64,000 nucleotides of DNA from NCBI RefSeq assembly GCF_900113035.1, contig NZ_FONX01000007.1:124001-188000 (forward strand), given 5' to 3'. The notes beneath the pieces are model-generated. The model worked only from the letters and a program-made list of their open reading frames with translations. It ran no database searches and was not told where the DNA came from. Shown piece after piece: positions 59,984-64,000 of the stretch. The stretch comes from Paracidovorax wautersii. GTDB lineage: Bacteria; Pseudomonadota; Gammaproteobacteria; Burkholderiales; Burkholderiaceae_C. Position 1 is the stretch's first letter, and the number at the start of each line of letters is the position of its first letter. The translations under genes and the position numbers were made by a program.

Positions 59984-61453
59984 GTGCAACTTCCCTGGCG
60001 TCGCTTCCAGCCCGGCATCACGGCGCAGCTCTTCCTGGCCGTGCTCAGCACGGCCATCTTCATGGTCGTGGCCATGGGCGCGGCGGCGCAGTGGAGCTTC
60101 AGCCGCGGCTTCCTGGGCTATCTGAACGAAGCGGCGGCCGACCGCCTGCAGGCCGTGCGCCCGCGGCTGGAGCAGGCCTACGCCGAAAACGGCGGGCAGT
60201 GGGACTTCCTGCGCGATGACCGCAAGCGCTGGTTCAAGCTGCTGCGCCCGGTGGCCGACGCCGATGCCTCCCCCGCGGCCGTGCTCGCGCAGCGCCCGCT
60301 GTCGGACCTGACCGGCGCGGCCCTGCGCAGCACGCTGCTCGATGCCGAGCTGCATTTCGTCGTCGGCTACGAGGGCTTCCGGCTCGATGCGCCCCGCTGG
60401 TCGGTGCAGGTAGGCGGCCGCACGGTGGGCTGGATCACCACCGCGCCGTTCGAAAGCGTGAGCGCGGCGGGCGACGTGCGCTTCGCCGCCAGCCAGTACC
60501 GCGCCAGCTGGACCATGGGCGCCGTCTCCGTGCTGCTGGCCGCGCTGATCGCGCTCTGGGCGGCGCGCCGGCTGCTGCGCCCCTTGCGGGCGGTGGCGGC
60601 GGCCACCCACCGGCTGGCGGCGGGCGACTATGCCACCCGCGTGCCGGTGGTGGCGGCCGGCGAGGTCGGCCAGCTCGCCTCGGACTTCAACCGCCTGGCC
60701 GTCACCCTGGAGCGCAACGAGCAGATGCGGCGCGACTTCATGGCCGACATATCGCACGAGCTGCGCACGCCGCTGGGCGTGCTGCACGGCGAGCTGGAGG
60801 CCATGGAAGACGGCGTGCGCCCGCTCAACCGCGCGGCGGTGCATTCGCTGCAGGCCGAGGTCGCCACGCTCAACAAGCTGGTGAGCGATCTCTACGACCT
60901 GTCGCTGGCCGAAGCCGGCGCCATGACCTTCCGGCTGGTGCCGCTCGATCTGGCGGAGCTGCTGCAGGCCAGCGCCACGGCCTACCGTTCGCGGCTGGCC
61001 AGTGCCGGCATCGCGCTGGAGATGCGGCTGGCGGCGCAGTCGCTGGCCGTGGCGGGCGACGGGCGGCGGCTGCACCAGCTCTTCGGCAACCTGCTGGAGA
61101 ACGCGGTGCGCTACACCGACGGCGGCGGCACGCTGCGCATCGAGGCCGAGCGCGATGCCGCGGGCTGGGTGCGGGTGGCGTTCAGCGATTCGGCCCCCGG
61201 CGTGGCGCCCGAGCATCTGCCGCGCCTCTTCGACCGCTTCTACCGCGTGGATGCCTCGCGCAACCGCGCCAGCGGCGGCGCCGGCCTGGGCCTGGCCATC
61301 TGCCGCCGCATCGCCGAAGCCCATGGCGGCCGCATCGAAGCCCGGCAGTCGCCGCTGGGCGGCCTGTGCGTGCTGCTGTGGCTGCCGGTGCCAGTGGGCG
61401 ATTCGCTCGCGCAGGGTGCGAGCCTTCCCCCGTCGATGGAGGAAGCGCCATGA
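59984..61453 (+). CDS. Sensor histidine kinase (BaeS-like)
   Basis: Protein of 489 residues: membrane helices at about 15-38 and 180-202 around a periplasmic sensor, a HAMP domain, the phospho-acceptor in [18 protein letters not shown]-box [14 protein letters not shown], and [30 protein letters not shown] is typical of BaeS. GTG 59984 with AGG upstream is preferred; the frame extends back to GTG 59930, inside a mobile-element end, which is unlikely to be native. Overlaps the regulator gene by ATGA. Probably senses envelope stress and controls the divergent pump. Confidence 0.88.
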   Translation: MQLPWRRFQPGITAQLFLAVLSTAIFMVVAMGAAAQWSFSRGFLGYLNEAAADRLQAVRPRLEQAYAENGGQWDFLRDDRKRWFKLLRPVADADASPAAVLAQRPLSDLTGAALRSTLLDAELHFVVGYEGFRLDAPRWSVQVGGRTVGWITTAPFESVSAAGDVRFAASQYRASWTMGAVSVLLAALIALWAARRLLRPLRAVAAATHRLAAGDYATRVPVVAAGEVGQLASDFNRLAVTLERNEQMRRDFMADISHELRTPLGVLHGELEAMEDGVRPLNRAAVHSLQAEVATLNKLVSDLYDLSLAEAGAMTFRLVPLDLAELLQASATAYRSRLASAGIALEMRLAAQSLAVAGDGRRLHQLFGNLLENAVRYTDGGGTLRIEAERDAAGWVRVAFSDSAPGVAPEHLPRLFDRFYRVDASRNRASGGAGLGLAICRRIAEAHGGRIEARQSPLGGLCVLLWLPVPVGDSLAQGASLPPSMEEAP

Positions 61454-62178
61454 GTTCCTTGGTGCAGCGCGCAGCCGAGGCCGTGCCGCCGGCCCGCATC
61501 CTGGTGGTGGAGGATGAGCCCAAGATGGCCGCGCTGCTGCTGGACTACCTGCGCGCCGCCGGCCACGAACCGCACTGGCTGGACGATGGCCGCGCCGTGG
61601 CGCCCCATGTGCGCGAGCACGCGCCCGACCTGGTGCTGTTGGACGTGATGCTGCCCGGCCGCGATGGGCTGGAGGTGTGCCGCGAGCTGCGCGGCTTCAG
61701 CGACGTGCCCATCGTCATGCTCACCGCGCGCGTGGAAGAGGCCGACCGCCTGGCCGGCCTGGAGTGGGGCGCCGACGACTACATCTGCAAGACGCCGTTC
61801 AGCCCGCGCGAGATCGTGGCGCGCGTCAAGGCCATCCTGCGGCGCAGCCGGCTGGTGCCGGCGCAGGCCGCCGCGCCCGCACCCGTGAGCGAGCCGGTGC
61901 TGCGCATCGACGTGGAGAGCTACCGCGCCTACTTCCACGGCGCGCTGCTGGACCTGACGCCCGTCGAATTCCGCCTGCTGCGCACCCTGGCCGCGGCGCC
62001 CGGGCATGTCTTCTCGCGCGACGTGCTGCTGACCAAGCTGCACCACGACCACCGCGCCGTGACCGACCGGGCGGTGGACAGCCACATCAAGAACCTGCGC
62101 CGCAAGCTGGCCCAGGTGGATGCGGACTGCGATCCGATCCGCGCGGTCTATGGCGTGGGCTTCCGGCTCGATCTGTAG
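61450..62178 (+). CDS. Response regulator, OmpR/BaeR type
   Basis: Protein of 242 residues: a receiver (phospho-acceptor Asp in [16 protein letters not shown]) and an OmpR winged helix ([26 protein letters not shown]). The conserved lysine segment reads [16 protein letters not shown], with a threonine between the Lys and Pro that normally adjoin. The partner of the kinase just upstream; likely activator of the divergent RND operon. ATG 61450 overlaps the kinase stop. Confidence 0.93.
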   Translation: MSSLVQRAAEAVPPARILVVEDEPKMAALLLDYLRAAGHEPHWLDDGRAVAPHVREHAPDLVLLDVMLPGRDGLEVCRELRGFSDVPIVMLTARVEEADRLAGLEWGADDYICKTPFSPREIVARVKAILRRSRLVPAQAAAPAPVSEPVLRIDVESYRAYFHGALLDLTPVEFRLLRTLAAAPGHVFSRDVLLTKLHHDHRAVTDRAVDSHIKNLRRKLAQVDADCDPIRAVYGVGFRLDL

Positions 62179-62488
62179 CGCTTGGCCTGCCGGGCGCTGC
62201 CCGGGAATACCTTCTGCGTTTCCTTCTCCACTGGGCCCTTGGGCGCCCAGGCGGCCTGCGTTGCGCGCGGTCTTCGCATTTTCTTGATGTGGGTCAAGCG
62301 CTACCCAATCAGTCTCGCGGGCCCGCTCGCGCTCTGGAGAATGCTGTTTACCAGCAGATGAAATTCTGGATGATTTGATGGATATGAAATAACATTTGAA
62401 AAAAATGTGAAATAAAACATTAAGTGCGGCTGGCGGGTGGGCGATCCCCATACCCCCGGTCGGTGGAACCCGCCATATCGAGGACCTC
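62179..62488. promoter_or_regulatory. Region upstream of the aerotaxis receptor
   Basis: Gene-free, about 310 bases. It contains an FNR/Anr-like box at 62284 and an AT-rich stretch at about 62335-62425 that is the likely promoter. ACATTT/AAATGT around GAAAA forms a small hairpin there. No flagellar sigma-28 promoter was recognised. Confidence 0.5.
62284..62297. promoter_or_regulatory. FNR/Anr-type box
   Basis: TTGATGTGGGTCAA matches the TTGAT-N4-ATCAA consensus at nine of ten positions. It lies 191 bases before the Aer-like gene, in keeping with oxygen-controlled expression of an aerotaxis receptor. Binding not shown. Confidence 0.6.
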
Positions 62489-64000
62489 ATGCGCGTCAAC
62501 CTTCCCGTTACCACCCGCGAATATCCCTTCCCTCGCGGAGAGACCCTGGTTTCCACGACCGACCTGCAGGGTCGCATGCTGTACTGCAACCCGATGTTCA
62601 TCGAGGTCAGCGGCTACACGCGCGAGGAATTGCTGGGCCAGCCGCACAACATGATTCGCCACCCCGACATGCCCGAGGAAGCCTTCCGCGACATGTGGGC
62701 CACCATCTCTTCCGGCCTGCCCTGGTCGGCCCCGGTGAAGAACCGGCGCAAGGACGGCGACTTCTACTGGGTGATGGCCAACGTCACGCCGCTGATCGAG
62801 GGCGACCGTCCGGTGGGCTACATGTCGGTGCGCACCGAGGCCACGCGCGAGCAGATCCAGGCGGCGGAAGCGCTCTACGCCCGCATGCGCGCCGAGAAGG
62901 AGTCCGGCCGCCAGGTGCTGGCGCTGCAGGCCGCCCGCCTGGTGAGCAACACCCCGCTGGGGCGCGTGGCGCAGGCCCTGCGGCTGGGCATGGGCACCAA
63001 GGTGTGGATGGCCTGCGCGGCCGTGTTCCTGGCCTGCCTGCTGGCCTCGCTGGCCGGCACGCCGCTGTCGGGCATGGGGGCTGCGGCAGCCTGGCTGGCG
63101 GCGCTCGCCGTGGCCGCGGGCGCGGCCTTCTACATCAGCAGCGCCGCCGTCGCGCCGCTGGGCCAGATGGTGCGTGCGGCCAACCGCATGGCAGCCGGCG
63201 ACCTCACGCAGTCGCTGCAGGTCACGCATTCCGACCTGATGGGCGATCTGCAGAAGGCGCTGAGCCAGCTCAACGTGAACCTGCTGTCCATCGTGCGCGA
63301 CGCGCGCGAGGAGAGCGAGAAGATGCGCAACGCCACGCAGGAGATCGCGCGCGGCAACCGCGACCTCTCCAGCCGCACCGAGACCCAGGCCAGCAGCCTG
63401 GAGGAGACGGCCGCGTCGATGGAGGAGATCACCGGCACCGTCAAGCTCACGGCCGAATCTGCCAGCAAGGCCAGCCAGATGGCCAACCGCGCGACCGATG
63501 TGGCCGAGCGCACCAGCGAGGCCGTCAACAGCGTGGCCGACACCATGAAGCAGATCCAGGCCGCGTCGGGGCGCATCGGCGAGATCACCAGCTCATCGAC
63601 AGCATCGCCTTCCAGACCAACATCCTGGCGCTGAACGCCGCCGTGGAAGCCGCCCGCGCCGGCGAGCAGGGCCGGGGCTTCGCCGTGGTGGCGCAGGAGG
63701 TGCGCAGCCTCTCGCACCGCACGCAGACGGCCGCCAAGGAAATCCGCGCGCTCATCGACGATTCGGCCGCCAAGGTGCAGGAAGGCCATCGCAAGACCGA
63801 CGGCGCACAGACCACCATGGGCGAATCGCTGGAACTCGTGCGCGACATGAGCGCGCTGATCGGCGAGATCCACAGCGCGGCCAACGAACAGCTCTCGGGC
63901 ATCTCGCAGATCAATTCCGCCGTGGCCCACCTGGACACCATCACCCAGCAGAACGCGGCGCTGGTCGAGCACAGCGCCGGCCTCGCGCAGCAGCTGCAGA
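62489..64000 (+). pseudogene. aer: Aer-like PAS chemoreceptor, frameshifted and cut by the window end
   Basis: The first frame (62489-63634, 381 residues) has an Aer-type PAS domain (about 10-115; [21 protein letters not shown]), a membrane region (about 170-215), HAMP, and the start of the signalling coil. At about 63592 one base is missing: the sequence turns from GRIGEITS into SSTASPSR and stops, while the +1 frame continues from 63595 as [20 protein letters not shown] and runs open to base 64000. The spot is the conserved hairpin tip. GAGGA before ATG 62489 supports the start. Either a true inactivating mutation or a sequencing error. Confidence 0.85.

Overview
The window looks like ordinary chromosome from a high-GC, motile betaproteobacterium of the Comamonadaceae, most probably Acidovorax/Paracidovorax. 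This is inferred from gene content and style rather than from a search: strong GC codon bias, long antisense open frames, flhDC as flagellar master regulators, a hemC-hemD-hemX-hemY operon, a glutaryl-CoA dehydrogenase/CaiB pair with a divergent LysR gene, and a dispersed intergenic palindrome built on AGCGCTTG...CAAGCGCT. There is no rRNA, prophage, CRISPR array, intact insertion sequence or obvious genomic island.

Layout. Positions 1-6000: the 3' end of comEC, a circularly permuted ATP-grasp/alpha-E gene pair with a duplicated gene start between them, two small proteins and an aldehyde dehydrogenase. 6100-13000: envelope proteins, a LysR regulator divergent from an NAD(P)-binding protein, cheV and a membrane PQQ dehydrogenase. 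13100-16800: a glutarate-degradation cluster. 16900-20450: two mini-proteins, a LOV-domain hybrid histidine kinase and a DUF4126 membrane protein. 20650-28300: tRNA-Leu, cysM, a NUDIX hydrolase, a TusA-like protein, galU, valS and a VOC protein, then a 0.74-kb gene-free stretch holding a MITE-like element. 28340-38040: the hem operon, divergent ppc, and yccS. 38130-42050: an AI-2E-family exporter, two lipoprotein genes (one FlgO-like) and flhCD. 42570-45640: bacterioferritin and the ahpC-ahpF peroxide-defence pair. 45760-53500: LysR/carboxylesterase, a phospholipase C, a DeoR regulator and a chemoreceptor. 53620-62180: a complete RND efflux operon divergent from a BaeSR-like two-component system. 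62489-64000: an Aer-like aerotaxis receptor that carries a frameshift and runs off the end.

Several blocks read as working units: haem synthesis (hemCDXY), peroxide and iron handling (bfr, ahpC, ahpF around a shared intergenic region with an OxyR-like palindrome), glutarate to crotonyl-CoA, efflux with its own sensor pair, and motility/chemotaxis (flhDC, FlgO-like, cheV, two receptors).

I do not see a clearly new multi-gene system. The most unusual items are small structures: a 266-bp element with perfect 17-bp terminal inverted repeats, CTTAG flanks and two solo ends elsewhere in the window; seven copies of a REP-like palindrome, one of them read in frame inside hemD; a truncated duplicate of the alpha-E gene start whose stop codon overlaps the real start; a terminator-like hairpin just ahead of valS; and a single-base frameshift in the aerotaxis receptor.
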